A stretch of DNA of 42,280 bases, taken from Bacteroidales bacterium (lineage in GTDB: Bacteria > Bacteroidota > Bacteroidia > Bacteroidales > Muribaculaceae). The notes under the pieces are model-generated. The model did no database searches. It was not told the origin of the DNA and saw only the letters and a program-made list of their open reading frames with translations. Below are positions 14,615 to 23,432 of this stretch, piece by piece. A program made the translations under genes and the position numbers. Each line of letters starts with the position of its first letter. The first letter of the stretch is position 1. The DNA lies in NCBI GenBank assembly GCA_014800245.1, contig JAAVGM010000021.1, positions 48,693 to 90,972 on the forward strand, given 5' to 3'.

Positions 14615-15367
14615 ATGAAACACGAAGATAGACGAAAGATAATAGAATGGCTTCGCTCCCCGCGCCCTTGGGCTGAAGGAGTGGCTCTCTATCAGGAGCA
14701 CGGATGCAATATAAGGCTCAAAAGAGAATTTGCATTCGGCGAAACCTCATTGCTCCGCGAGATATTGGCCGATCAGCTCATGGCATTGGCCGACATCACT
14801 CCCCGCGAGTTGGCCAGATCAGCAAAAACGGTGACCACCGCCGTCACTTCCTCCTATAAGCCCGCGCCGGAACCGGTGAAGGCGATGGTCAAGATCCGCG
14901 ACAAATTCCCATTCCTTAATTCACCCGACTGTCCCGACACCCTGAAGGTAATGGTGGCGGATATGCTCACATCATACGATGCTTACAAGAAGGCGCACAA
15001 TGCCCTCTACGATATGCCCGACACAGCCACAGACGAAGCCTTCGCCAATTGCGCCGCGACTGTGGAGAATTACCTTCTGAACCGCAAGATCTGGGAAGTA
15101 TTGGAATATTATAAAGAGCATAAAGAGCTACCTGAAGGGATAGAGGAGAAAGAACCAACACCCGAAGAGGAGATATCGCAGCTCTCAGATCTCGACCTTG
15201 CCTCCAAATACCGCTCCGCCGTAACCAATGAAGGGAAGCACCGCAAGAGATTGGAGAAGATCCTGGCAGCCGGCAATCGCGATGAGAAAGCCGAGAGCAT
15301 GGTTCAATACTGGGCTAACCGCAAGAAGATGCTCAAGGCAGAAATCGAAAACCGAAAAAAAAAATAA
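14615..15367 (+). CDS. Hypothetical terminase-cluster protein (250 aa), possible frameshift parent
   Basis: Helical, charged, no membrane segment. The N-terminus (MKHEDRRKIIEWLRSPRPWA) and ITPRELARSAK at about 65 could form a helical DNA-binding region. The C-terminus is Lys-rich and ends in a run of ten A (15355-15364) directly before the stop codon. A -1 slip there would bypass the stop and join the 59-codon frame 15364-15540. Upstream of the terminase genes, it may be an accessory packaging protein. Family not recognised. Confidence 0.65.
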   Translation: MKHEDRRKIIEWLRSPRPWAEGVALYQEHGCNIRLKREFAFGETSLLREILADQLMALADITPRELARSAKTVTTAVTSSYKPAPEPVKAMVKIRDKFPFLNSPDCPDTLKVMVADMLTSYDAYKKAHNALYDMPDTATDEAFANCAATVENYLLNRKIWEVLEYYKEHKELPEGIEEKEPTPEEEISQLSDLDLASKYRSAVTNEGKHRKRLEKILAAGNRDEKAESMVQYWANRKKMLKAEIENRKKK

Positions 15368-15540
15368 ATGATCATCTTCTTCAGCTCGCCAAGCGCAAGG
15401 AGTATTTCGCCCACTCCTTCCGGCGCACCAGCTGCGCCCCCTGCGACCGTTCCGAAGCCGGGCATCAGATAATGATCATAAATAAAAAAATAGATCAGTT
15501 GAATGCAATATTAAGCTCTCTTGATTATGGCGGAGAATAA
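15364..15540 (+). CDS. -1-frame extension or hidden ORF downstream of the A10 tract
   Basis: The frame read from 15364 is open for 58 codons and has no ATG, GTG or TTG in its first 35. It reads like protein (LLQLAKRKEYFAHSF, SCAPCDRSEAGHQIM, KKIDQLNAILSSLDYGG). Its codons end mostly in C or G, like the neighbours (AAG, CGC, GAG, TTC, GCC). Its stop overlaps the start of the next gene (ATG 15527), the coupling seen throughout this operon. The easiest explanation is a -1 frameshift on A10 that fuses it to the 250-aa protein. A sequencing error in the A-run, or a non-standard start, are the alternatives. A CxxC followed by His may bind metal. Confidence 0.5.
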   Translation: MNDHLLQLAKRKEYFAHSFRRTSCAPCDRSEAGHQIMIINKKIDQLNAILSSLDYGGE

Positions 15541-15733
15541 TAAAAAGAAGATAATCGTATTTGAGGATGGGGATGCAGCCCACGTCAGACACGAGATAAG
15601 CCGTGTATTGACCGAGAGCGCCAAGAGGGGAGACACAGAATCCATCAAAGCGCTCCGGGAGATGCAGGCACAAGATAAATTTGATTCACTGATAGCAAAC
15701 GCCGACAACGACGAATATGAGTTTACCAGCTAA
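15527..15733 (+). CDS. Small terminase-cluster protein (68 aa)
   Basis: Starts MAENNKKKIIVFEDGDAAHV. Soluble, mixed charge, helical C-terminal half (ALREMQAQDKFDSLIANADN). Overlaps the preceding -1 frame by 14 bp and the following gene by 17 bp, so it is part of a tightly packed translational unit that ends with the large terminase. Function unknown. Confidence 0.65.
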   Translation: MAENNKKKIIVFEDGDAAHVRHEISRVLTESAKRGDTESIKALREMQAQDKFDSLIANADNDEYEFTS

Positions 15734-16391
15734 GCCCTCACGTCTCGATTTCTCCAATATCGACCTTGGCACGATTCAGCGGATAGCAAAGAGCGGGGAT
15801 CTCTCCGCCCTTACCCCCGCCGAACGTGCCTATTTCGATTTAATGGAGGTGGTGCGCGGTCTCAACGCCCGGATGCGCCTCCCTCAGGGGGATAAGATCG
15901 TGACCAAAGCGGGAATAATAAAACTTCTCAAGAGCGACGCATACGGTCTCTCCGACTGGATGGCTCGCCAGGTCTATGCCGATTCCCTCAATTTCTTCTA
16001 CACCGATGAAGGGGTGTCGCCTCAGGCATGGCGCAATATCTATGCCGAAAAGATGGATAAGCTCGGAAATATTGCCTTCTCCATGGGGAAGATCAAGGAA
16101 GCAAAATCGTATTTTCAGGAAGCCGCCAAATTGCGCGGTTGCTACGATGCCGCAGCTCCGGAGATCCCACAGGAATTGCTCGATGCCAAGCCCGTGATCA
16201 TCTACACCGCCGACCCCACATCAATGGGCGCAGCTCCCGCCGACCGCAAACGTCTGGAGCATTTCATCGATTCGATCCCGGATCTTCCGGAAGTGGCAAA
16301 GAAAAGAGTGAAGGAGGATGCCGGAATCAACCGTCTGGATCTCCTCCAGCGTTTGCTCGACGACCAAAAAGAATTCACCGATGGAGAATAA
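15717..16391 (+). CDS. Putative terminase small subunit (224 aa)
   Basis: Helical protein directly upstream of, and overlapping, the large terminase gene. Residues about 15-70 (GTIQRIAKSGDLSALTPAER, DLMEVVRGLNARM) and GIIKLLKSDAYGLSDWMARQ (about 64-83) read as a helical DNA-binding region. A TPR-like stretch with AFSMGKIKEAKSYFQEAAKL follows. Small terminases recognise the packaging site and load the large subunit. The assignment is from position plus general form. Confidence 0.6.
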   Translation: MSLPAKPSRLDFSNIDLGTIQRIAKSGDLSALTPAERAYFDLMEVVRGLNARMRLPQGDKIVTKAGIIKLLKSDAYGLSDWMARQVYADSLNFFYTDEGVSPQAWRNIYAEKMDKLGNIAFSMGKIKEAKSYFQEAAKLRGCYDAAAPEIPQELLDAKPVIIYTADPTSMGAAPADRKRLEHFIDSIPDLPEVAKKRVKEDAGINRLDLLQRLLDDQKEFTDGE

Positions 16392-18075
16392 AGAGGATGC
16401 ACAATTGCGCTATGGATCATTCCTTCAGCAGATGATAACATTCGCCGACCCAACCAACGTGGTGGTTGTCGGCGGTCGCGGCGTGGCTAAATCCACCGTG
16501 GTCATCGCCCACCGCACATTGGAGTGCGTCAGGCTCATGCCCGGCGCTCCGGTCTGCATTGTGGCCAATACCTATGCCAATCTCGTGGATAACATCATGC
16601 CCGCTGTTCAAAATGGCTGGAGGCTTCAGGGATTGATCGAGGGTGTGCATTATGTCAAGGGTGTGCGCCCTCCGGAGGAATGGAAACGTCGATGCTCCTG
16701 CATCGTGGACGATTATCGCCATGTCTATACCTTCTGGAATGGATCCGTGATATTCCTCGGATCTCTCGACAATCCATCCCTCACGGCCGGTAAATCGGTG
16801 GCTCATCTTGTTTTTGATGAGACCAAATATGCCAGCGATGCCAAGGCTGCCCGCGTTCTTCCGATTCTCCGAGGGGATGCCATCACCTACGGGCGCTGCC
16901 ATCTCTACGGAGGCGTGACTATCACCACCGACATGCCCGACATAATGGAAGGGGAATATGATTGGTTTTTCAGATACGCCGCCGAGATGGATCCGGAAAG
17001 GATCGTGGCGATCGTGCAGGCATTCGGCGAATTGAATCGCCTCCGGATGCAGATGCTGAAGGCGGAGAAGAAAGAGAAGCCCGACCCGCGAAAGATTGCC
17101 CGGCTGGAGAAGAAGATCCGCTATAACGAAGAAGGATTGAACAAGCTCCGGAAAGGTCAGACATTATTCATGAATGTCTCCTCCCTGGTTAATATCGATG
17201 TGCTGACCGTAGAATATGCCGAGCGTCTCTATAACGGTGCATTGGAGCCCCACGAGTTCATGAAGAGCGTGTTGGGCTGCCGTCCCGGTCTGCGCAAGGA
17301 TGCCCGCTTCTATGTGCTGTTTGGTGATGATCATAAGTATGACGACGGCACCCGCTCCGGCGTGGCTGCCTTCTCCAGTTCAGAGCTTCGATATCTCGAC
17401 CCCTCCAAGCCCCTTGAAGGAGGGATGGACTTCGGAAAGATGATGAGCTTGGTGATAGGGCAGGAGCAGGGTCCGCTCTATCGTGTGCTTAAAAACTTCT
17501 ACATCCTCCCTCCGGAATGGTTGCCCGACTTGGCACGCGACTTCCGCGAGTTCTTCGCCTCCCATCCCGTGAAGGAATTACGGTTGTGGTATGATAGATC
17601 CGGAAACAATCTACAATCCCAGAATCAGGACTATGCCCGTCAGATCAAGGAAGCCATCGAGCATGATGCCGACGGGAAGCGCACCGGATGGACCGTGACC
17701 CTGATGAGCCGCAAGCAGAGAGTGCTCCTTCAGGAAGAGGAATTCAACTTCATGCACACTCTCATGAAGGGTGAGAACCCATCCCTCCCGAAGTTGCTCA
17801 TCGATGTCAATAACTGTTCCGAGCTCATCTCCTCCCTTGAGGGAGCTCGCGCCGGCATAAAGTATCGGGGGGAACAGAAGATAATAACCAAGATAAAGAA
17901 GAGCGAGAAACTCGCCGTCAAGAAACTGCCTCGTCTCTCCACCAATCTCTCCGACGCATTCAAGTATCTTCTTATGCGCAAACATTGGATGGATGCTGTC
18001 AAGGCTCGTCGGGCTTCAGCTCCCGTAGATTCCACCTTCCTGGAGGAATGGATGCGCAACCGCAAGAGCCGGTGA
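16381..18075 (+). CDS. terL: Terminase large subunit (packaging ATPase/nuclease)
   Basis: 564 residues from ATG 16381, which overlaps the previous stop by 11 bp; the frame opens earlier but that part is a shadow of the previous gene. N-terminal ATPase: Walker A VVVVGGRGVAKST at about 25-38 and Walker B HLVFDETK at about 141-148. The C-terminal RNase H-like nuclease is suggested by GGMDFGKMMSLVIG at about 347-360 and LWYDRSGNN at about 402-410. It drives DNA packaging through the portal and cuts the concatemer. Unusually for lambda-like order, it lies after capsid and before portal; this arrangement is common in Bacteroidales phages. Confidence 0.9.
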   Translation: MENKEDAQLRYGSFLQQMITFADPTNVVVVGGRGVAKSTVVIAHRTLECVRLMPGAPVCIVANTYANLVDNIMPAVQNGWRLQGLIEGVHYVKGVRPPEEWKRRCSCIVDDYRHVYTFWNGSVIFLGSLDNPSLTAGKSVAHLVFDETKYASDAKAARVLPILRGDAITYGRCHLYGGVTITTDMPDIMEGEYDWFFRYAAEMDPERIVAIVQAFGELNRLRMQMLKAEKKEKPDPRKIARLEKKIRYNEEGLNKLRKGQTLFMNVSSLVNIDVLTVEYAERLYNGALEPHEFMKSVLGCRPGLRKDARFYVLFGDDHKYDDGTRSGVAAFSSSELRYLDPSKPLEGGMDFGKMMSLVIGQEQGPLYRVLKNFYILPPEWLPDLARDFREFFASHPVKELRLWYDRSGNNLQSQNQDYARQIKEAIEHDADGKRTGWTVTLMSRKQRVLLQEEEFNFMHTLMKGENPSLPKLLIDVNNCSELISSLEGARAGIKYRGEQKIITKIKKSEKLAVKKLPRLSTNLSDAFKYLLMRKHWMDAVKARRASAPVDSTFLEEWMRNRKSR

Positions 18076-18100
18076 CCACCGAACCCCGAAACCCTCCGAC

Positions 18101-18137
18101 ACCCGGATATCCTCACGGATTTCCGGGTTCTTTTTTT
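18101..18137 (+). terminator. Terminator after the terminase gene
   Basis: A 12-bp stem with one mismatch (acccggatatcc with ggatttccgggt) followed by eight pyrimidines, mostly T. It separates the terminase operon from the 18.4 kb cassette. Confidence 0.85.
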
Positions 18138-18393
18138 GCCTCCGAACCCCGGTAACAGTGACCCACCCACTCACATTTCACTAAAAGGGCCCGGTGGTCA
18201 CCACCGCAGACCTGAGTGGCCTCGCTCTATTCGCTGTCTGTCATTTTTTGAGATTTCGCTCGCGCTCCAATCCAAAATAAAATTTATCAATCAATTAGCG
18301 TTTAATCCACCAAAATTTTAGCCCCCAAAACGCAATTTTTTATAAAAAATGGGTGGATTTTTACGTTGAAACTATTAAAATTTAATATAAACT
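18138..18393. other. Non-coding spacer with one palindrome
   Basis: No convincing gene. cggtggt-c-accaccg is a perfect dyad at 18192-18206; otherwise the stretch becomes steadily more AT-rich towards the next promoter. Confidence 0.5.
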
Positions 18394-18434
18394 ACGAAAT
18401 AATTATATGTTTTGAATAAAAATCATTAAATTTG
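18394..18434 (+). promoter_or_regulatory. Class I promoter of the 18.5 kb small gene
   Basis: ACGAAAT at 18394-18400 and TAAATTTG at 18427-18434, with 26 bp between box and -7. A TTTG at 18411-18414 is too close to serve as -33. Confidence 0.6.
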
Positions 18435-18494
18435 CGATAAGTCAGCATCCTGCTTATGGCTGCTTCCGAAATATTAATTTCATCTAAGGAAAAT

Positions 18495-18785
18495 ATGGAA
18501 AAAGACAGAATAAACACCCAAGAAGAAGATAAGGTCTATCCGATGATCACCGGCCAAGTGTTGCACGTGCTCGCAGAGTTGCAAATGCCCAATGGAATGT
18601 TTGAAACCTACGCCGCATTCATTCGCCGGCTGGAGCATATCCTGCTCACCAAGGCCGAAGAACTGGATCTCGACGATTCCACGGCGCTCTCTTATGTGCG
18701 TGTGCTCTATCTGCTTCGCAACGACCTGGAGGACCTCTCAGTCGTCAGTGAAGATCGGGAGGGCGATGAACCCGACAACCTCTGA
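18495..18785 (+). CDS. Small acidic helical protein, family member 2 (96 aa)
   Basis: ATG 18495 is preferred because the paralogue at 28414 starts MEKKD-; an in-frame ATG at 18456 would add 13 residues. Acidic and helical. The stretch LDDSTALSYVRVLYLLRNDL aligns with the ends of the 78-aa (8516) and 109-aa (28414) proteins. It is the only gene of its cassette, inserted between terminase and portal blocks with its own class I promoter and terminator, the mark of a moron. Unlike the other cassettes, I find no clear leader/3'-end complementarity here. Function unknown. Confidence 0.7.
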   Translation: MEKDRINTQEEDKVYPMITGQVLHVLAELQMPNGMFETYAAFIRRLEHILLTKAEELDLDDSTALSYVRVLYLLRNDLEDLSVVSEDREGDEPDNL

Positions 18786-18835
18786 CAGCTCATTGTATAA
18801 TGGTTTATGATTTTGATATGCGTTTGAAATGACAG

Positions 18836-18869
18836 AAGGGAGCGGCTGATATGTCGGCCGGCTCCCTTT
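18836..18869 (+). terminator. Terminator of the 18.5 kb cassette
   Basis: aagggagc (18836-18843) pairs with gctccctt (18861-18868), with inner ggc/gcc pairing; the T-run is short. Confidence 0.65.
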
Positions 18870-18931
18870 GTCCTTCCCCTGATATCGGGAATTTATCATA
18901 TTTGCATTAAAATAAAGAAAATAGAGATATT

Positions 18932-19219
18932 ATGAGCAATAAAACGACAATAACACTCTACGACGCATTGCAGGAGATGCGCACCATCTCCGAAGAGGGC
19001 GGAACATTCTCCCTGCGTCATCGCAAATATGACCGTCAGCGCAACATCGGGGGAGACCTCGCAATCATTCCTGCCGCACGAATGCGACCTCAAGCCAAGG
19101 ATGAGCAGATCCGCGATGCTCACCGCAAGCTCTTTTACGTCGATACGGAGACGGGCGAGGCAAAAGTGTGTTGGCATTGCCTGATCATGGAGTTTAACGG
19201 AAAAAGGGTGATTATTTAA
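18932..19219 (+). CDS. Small protein ahead of portal (95 aa)
   Basis: Starts MSNKTTITLYDALQEMRTIS. Basic, likely alpha/beta, ending in a beta strand (GKRVII). The stop is 2 bp from the portal start. A near-consensus -7 (catatttg, 18897-18904) lies 30 bp upstream, so it may open the portal-tail operon. No family recognised. Confidence 0.6.
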   Translation: MSNKTTITLYDALQEMRTISEEGGTFSLRHRKYDRQRNIGGDLAIIPAARMRPQAKDEQIRDAHRKLFYVDTETGEAKVCWHCLIMEFNGKRVII

Positions 19220-19221
19220 TT

Positions 19222-20583
19222 ATGGTACGAAGAATTGGAAATTTCGGGTTCGTCGAATCCGGCGGATCTATCTTCACCTTCAACGCCGCTTCCTCGGCAT
19301 CCTCCCGTGGGTGGACACCGACCCATTTCTCCGTGCGCGGCAGATCCAAGTCCACCTACGCATGGGATTACATCACCGTCAACGGCTACAACATCATCCC
19401 CTATGGCAGTGACAACGACCTCCCGGATGTAGTCGTGGAGCTGCTTGAAAACTTCTACGCCGGAGAGGGGATCATGGGGAAGAAAGCCGGTTTGCAATGG
19501 GGCGATGGCCCACGCCTCTACCGCGATGCAGTGGATGCCGACAACACTCCATATCGGGCATGGACCGATGACGCGGCAATCTCCAAGGAATTTGACCGCT
19601 CCGACTGGCGCACCCAGATGCACCGCTGCCTGATCGACCTCGTTCACCTCGAAGGCTTCTGGGTTAAATTCACCCGCAACCGTGGCGGACGCATCCCCGG
19701 AGAGGGGAAGATCGTGAAGATAGAGCATGTGCCGGCGCAGAAGGCACGGTTTGTCTATGAAGGCCCCGGGAAAGCCCCCCGGAAGGTAATGATAGCTGAT
19801 TTTCCCACGGCAGATCCTCAGACATGCCACGTCTATCCGCTGTTTGATCCTCACGACCCGACGCGCCATCCGGTGTCGGTGGCATATTACAATATCTATT
19901 CATTCGGGCATGATCATTACAGCGTTCCGCGATTTATTGGAGCCTTTGATTGGCTAAAACTTGCCACCACGCTCGCCCCTCTGCTCTTAGCATACAATGA
20001 GAACGCCTCGGCGATATCCAAGCATATTGAATCCCCTGCAAGCTATTGGGCCGAGCATGAGCAGCGCATCAAGGATATGTGTCTCCAGATGGGGGAGACC
20101 TACGACCCCAAGATGCTCGATGAGTTCAAGGATGCAGCCATGGAGAGATTCGCCGCAGCTCTGACCGGGAAGGAGAATGCCGGGAAATTCATCCACACAT
20201 CCCGTTTTTGGAATTCCGATGCCAACGATTTCGAGGGATGGAAGATTACACCCATCGACAACAAACTCAAGGAATATATCGAGGCGCAGATGGCTATATG
20301 CAAGAAATCGGAGGCGGCAGCCACCTCCGGATTCGGCTTGGATCCGTCGCTCTCGAACCTTATCCTCGACACCAAACTTGGTTCCGGATCCGAGAAACTC
20401 TATGCCCTGAAGGTATATAATGCCACGGAGACGGCTGTTCCGGATATGGTGCTATGTCGCCCATGGCAGGCGATGCTCGATTGCAATCATCCCGGTTCTG
20501 ACCTTCGTGTGGGTCTTTACCGCCGGGTGGTGGAATCAGAAAAGAATATTAACCCCGAAAACAGAGTGAAAGAAAATGCATAG
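19222..20583 (+). CDS. Phage portal protein
   Basis: 453 residues. Portal-like features: YITVNGYNIIPYGSDNDLPD near residue 50-70, AGLQWGDGPRLYRD at about 88-101, the central FIGAFDWLKLATTLAPLLLA helix, and the late TSGFGLDPSLSNLILDTKLG segment typical of portal proteins in which the final core helix region is linked to a membrane-like loop. It forms the dodecameric ring through which DNA is packaged and to which the neck attaches. It is followed with an 8-bp overlap by the next head-tail gene. Confidence 0.8.
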   Translation: MVRRIGNFGFVESGGSIFTFNAASSASSRGWTPTHFSVRGRSKSTYAWDYITVNGYNIIPYGSDNDLPDVVVELLENFYAGEGIMGKKAGLQWGDGPRLYRDAVDADNTPYRAWTDDAAISKEFDRSDWRTQMHRCLIDLVHLEGFWVKFTRNRGGRIPGEGKIVKIEHVPAQKARFVYEGPGKAPRKVMIADFPTADPQTCHVYPLFDPHDPTRHPVSVAYYNIYSFGHDHYSVPRFIGAFDWLKLATTLAPLLLAYNENASAISKHIESPASYWAEHEQRIKDMCLQMGETYDPKMLDEFKDAAMERFAAALTGKENAGKFIHTSRFWNSDANDFEGWKITPIDNKLKEYIEAQMAICKKSEAAATSGFGLDPSLSNLILDTKLGSGSEKLYALKVYNATETAVPDMVLCRPWQAMLDCNHPGSDLRVGLYRRVVESEKNINPENRVKENA

Positions 20584-21544
20584 CAGGACACGATTATTCG
20601 GCCGAGACGGTGACGGAGCTCAGGAGATCCTCGAACTTATCGGAGTTATATCCGCAGGAGTTTCATTTGACAAATGGGAACCATTATTCCCCTTCGGCAT
20701 TCGTGATGTCTCCGCGATAGTGGGGAGATCTGTTGTGCTCGATCTTGCCGATGTCTATAATGCCGAGGAAGGGGAGCAGCGCGACCTCGTGATGAGCATC
20801 GAGGGGATGGGGGAAGCCCTGACCTATCTCCGGCAGGCTGTGGCGCTCTTCACATGGCTCAAGATAATTCCCACGCTCGATGCGCAGCATGATGAGAACG
20901 GTCGCTCGCGTCGATTGGGAGAGAATGAGAAGGGATTGACCGCCCTTCAGGAATGGAAAGATGAACAGAACATTCTCCGCCTCGCATACGAGGCAGTGGA
21001 TGCGCTGATCGAGACAATGACCATCCACCGCCATCAATACTGGCTCGATTCCCCGAAATATTCGATGCGCAAATCATTATTGGTGCGCAATAAGGAGGAA
21101 TTCGATGAGTATTACAATATCGGCTCGCACCGGCTCTTTGTCACCCTTCTCCCCATGCTTCGCGAGATACAGCAGGGATCGGTTGCTCCCATTGTCGGCA
21201 CCGACAGGATGCGTCAGCTCGTGGGAGGGGATTCGCTCCTTGAATCTATCCTCGGCGACACCGCGCGTCGCGCCCTGGTGCTTCTCACCATGGAGAAAGC
21301 AATCCGCCGTCTGCCGGTCGAGGTGATGCCCGAAGGGATAGTGCAGGTGCAATTCTCCCAGCCTGTGAGCTCGCGCCTCAAGGCCGACAAGGAAGCCCGG
21401 CAAGCCGTGGCCGATTCATTGGCCGCCGATGGGAATCTTGCTCTCTCCCGGCTTGCCGATCTCGTGGCCGGGCTGGAGCAGAAGGAGAATAGGTCATCCT
21501 ATGTCGGTGGTCCGATAGTCCACTCTAAAGGAATTAGTTTCTAA
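20576..21544 (+). CDS. Head-tail region protein, possibly DUF6712-like
   Basis: 322 residues, highly helical, without membrane segments. Recognisable stretches include SIEGMGEALTYLRQAVALFT and GSHRLFVTLLPMLREIQQGS, which resemble the DUF6712 family of Bacteroidetes phages; this is from memory and tentative. It overlaps the portal gene by 8 bp and precedes the tail genes, so a connector or adaptor role is likely. Confidence 0.55.
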   Translation: MHSRTRLFGRDGDGAQEILELIGVISAGVSFDKWEPLFPFGIRDVSAIVGRSVVLDLADVYNAEEGEQRDLVMSIEGMGEALTYLRQAVALFTWLKIIPTLDAQHDENGRSRRLGENEKGLTALQEWKDEQNILRLAYEAVDALIETMTIHRHQYWLDSPKYSMRKSLLVRNKEEFDEYYNIGSHRLFVTLLPMLREIQQGSVAPIVGTDRMRQLVGGDSLLESILGDTARRALVLLTMEKAIRRLPVEVMPEGIVQVQFSQPVSSRLKADKEARQAVADSLAADGNLALSRLADLVAGLEQKENRSSYVGGPIVHSKGISF

Positions 21545-21546
21545 TC

Positions 21547-22305
21547 ATGCAGATAATCAAAAGCAGGGGGAAGGAATATGAGATCCCCGAAAATATCGAC
21601 GAGCTCACGCCCGATCAATACGCATATTTCTTAATGCTCTATTTAACTTCAGGCTATCATAACCCTAAGGGGCAGACATTTATCGAAAGATGGATGTCCT
21701 ATTTCCTGGGAATGGAGGATTATAAGATCCTTCTTCCCGAATATATAGCCGAGATTGATGCGCAGCTCCCTCTCCTCGGCGGGTTCTTCGTCAATGGAGA
21801 GCCTGATTTGCGCACTGTCCGCAATCTTCTCCCGGAATACAAAGGATTCAAGGGACCCGCCGACGGTCTGTCCGGATTCCCCTTCGGAAAGTTCGTGGAA
21901 TGCCTCACAGAGCTTACCGGAATGGGGAAAGCAGAGCGGGAGGCAGACTATGAGGAATGTGTGGATCATATCGCAAGAGTGATGTATGATATCGCTGAAG
22001 GTGTGGATGTGCCATACCTCCTGAAATTCCACGCGCCCCGTCTCTTCTACAATGTGTGGAATATGATTCAGACCGGACCCGTAGAGATCAACGGCGAACC
22101 GATAGATTTCCGGATTCTCTTCCGCAGCTCCGGAGAATCGCGCCCCGACGACAAGACCGGATGGACCGGGATCACCTTCGAGGTGGCGGAGAAGGGGGTG
22201 TTCGGCACGGTTCCGGAGGTAGAAGCCACCGACATGTGGGCTGTGCTGATCTATCTCTATAAATGCAAATTTGAGTATAATTACGAAAAGAGCAAGATGA
22301 AATGA
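21547..22305 (+). CDS. Head-tail/tail assembly protein (252 aa)
   Basis: Starts MQIIKSRGKEYEIPENIDEL, with repeated aromatic helices (YAYFLMLYLTSGYH, FIERWMSYFLGMEDYKILLP). Acidic to neutral, soluble. It overlaps the next gene by ATGA. Position before tail-completion genes suggests a neck or tail-assembly role; family not recognised. Confidence 0.5.
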   Translation: MQIIKSRGKEYEIPENIDELTPDQYAYFLMLYLTSGYHNPKGQTFIERWMSYFLGMEDYKILLPEYIAEIDAQLPLLGGFFVNGEPDLRTVRNLLPEYKGFKGPADGLSGFPFGKFVECLTELTGMGKAEREADYEECVDHIARVMYDIAEGVDVPYLLKFHAPRLFYNVWNMIQTGPVEINGEPIDFRILFRSSGESRPDDKTGWTGITFEVAEKGVFGTVPEVEATDMWAVLIYLYKCKFEYNYEKSKMK

Positions 22306-22757
22306 TATCACTGAAGGAATACCGGATTTATTGCGAAGAGCTGGCTTTTGCGATAGATGAGATTGATGCGGTGCTCCCCATCACAATCGATAAGGAGATG
22401 ACGAGATGTATCAACAACCTATCCAAAGATAAGATCTGCCTCTTCTGGCTCCCTCCGGCGGCCAAAGATGACAGCTCGAATCCCGATAGCGACAGGGAGG
22501 AGAATTCTTGCATTCTTTTTGTGATGCAGAAATATGATCCGCAACGCAGCAGCTCTATTGATTGCCTTGAGCGCACCCAGCCGATAGTGGAAGAATTGAA
22601 AAGGAGATTAAAAAACGATTCCCTCTCTCCCTGTCAGAGATTGGGTTCGGAGATCTCAGCTCTCGACACTCTCCCGGAAACTGATTTTTATGGCACTCTT
22701 GCCGGATGGAGTATAGGATTCAAGATTAAAACCGACAACCTATGGCCGACGGATTGA
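22302..22757 (+). CDS. Probable neck/tail completion protein (151 aa)
   Basis: Soluble, with several cysteines (C10, C36 and others). It lies between two morphogenesis genes with overlaps on both sides (ATGA upstream, 16 bp downstream). Size and place match head-tail connector proteins; no sequence signature recognised. Confidence 0.5.
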   Translation: MISLKEYRIYCEELAFAIDEIDAVLPITIDKEMTRCINNLSKDKICLFWLPPAAKDDSSNPDSDREENSCILFVMQKYDPQRSSSIDCLERTQPIVEELKRRLKNDSLSPCQRLGSEISALDTLPETDFYGTLAGWSIGFKIKTDNLWPTD

Positions 22758-23122
22758 AAGCTGAATATTTTGAACACCATATAAAGGAGAAGATTCAGGG
22801 TGCGCTCGAAAGGCAGAAAAAGAAATTTGCATCGCGTCAATCCGAGATATCGGGATCCCCCTCCCGAGGGGAGCAGATCCGGAAAGCTCTGGAAGGGGTG
22901 TCGCTCAATATCTCCAGATCCGGAGAGGGTGTGATTGCCCGGATGGCTTACCCTGTGGAGATCCGATTCTTCGACATGAAAAGGATTCTCAACTGGAGGA
23001 TCTACAACCGCGAGCTGTGGGGCACAGCCTATCGGGATCTCCTCGGGGATATAAAATATGAGTTTGAAGATTGGATTCGGGCAAACTATCCCGACCAATT
23101 AAGAAAATATGGATTTAAATAA
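22742..23122 (+). CDS. Probable tail-completion (virion morphogenesis-like) protein (126 aa)
   Basis: Basic helical N-terminus (HIKEKIQGALERQKKKFASR), then SGSPSRGEQIRKALEG and a beta segment VSLNISRSGEGVIARMAYPV. This form resembles small tail-completion or virion-morphogenesis proteins with a basic N-terminal helix. Ends DQLRKYGFK, 9 bp before the next start codon. Confidence 0.5.
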   Translation: MADGLKAEYFEHHIKEKIQGALERQKKKFASRQSEISGSPSRGEQIRKALEGVSLNISRSGEGVIARMAYPVEIRFFDMKRILNWRIYNRELWGTAYRDLLGDIKYEFEDWIRANYPDQLRKYGFK

Positions 23123-23131
23123 ATTACGATC

Positions 23132-23341
23132 ATGAAGAAATTTTTAAAAGTGTTGTTCCAAACTTTATTAGTCTTTCTCGCTCCCATTGCTATGATGGGA
23201 TGGCAGATGGCGGATGGTGTTAAATGGTGGGTGGCCGCCTTGGCCGGATTAGGTGTGTTGCTGGTCATTGCCTACGTCATGATGTTTTTCACCGTCATTG
23301 CAGCCAAAATCAAAGTGATTCGGGAAGCAGGAAAGAAATAA
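23132..23341 (+). CDS. Small membrane protein with two TM segments (69 aa)
   Basis: MKKFLKVLFQTLLVFLAPIA gives a first TM (about 5-24) and WWVAALAGLGVLLVIAYVMM a second (about 32-60). Basic tail. It is the last gene of the neck/tail-completion block. A holin or other envelope protein is possible, but no lysin is adjacent. No family recognised. Confidence 0.65.
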   Translation: MKKFLKVLFQTLLVFLAPIAMMGWQMADGVKWWVAALAGLGVLLVIAYVMMFFTVIAAKIKVIREAGKK

Positions 23342-23405
23342 AAGGAAATTGCAAAGGAAAAAAGTTAAATTAATTGTTTAAAAGTATGATTATTTAGTAT
23401 TAAAT

Positions 23406-23427
23406 ACGAAATAATTAGCTAACTTTG
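23406..23427 (+). promoter_or_regulatory. Class I promoter of an ncRNA unit
   Basis: ACGAAAT at 23406-23412 and TAACTTTG at 23420-23427. The box ends 7 bp before the -7, matching the inner boxes of the antirepressor promoters. Confidence 0.6.
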
Positions 23428-23432
23428 CAAAA

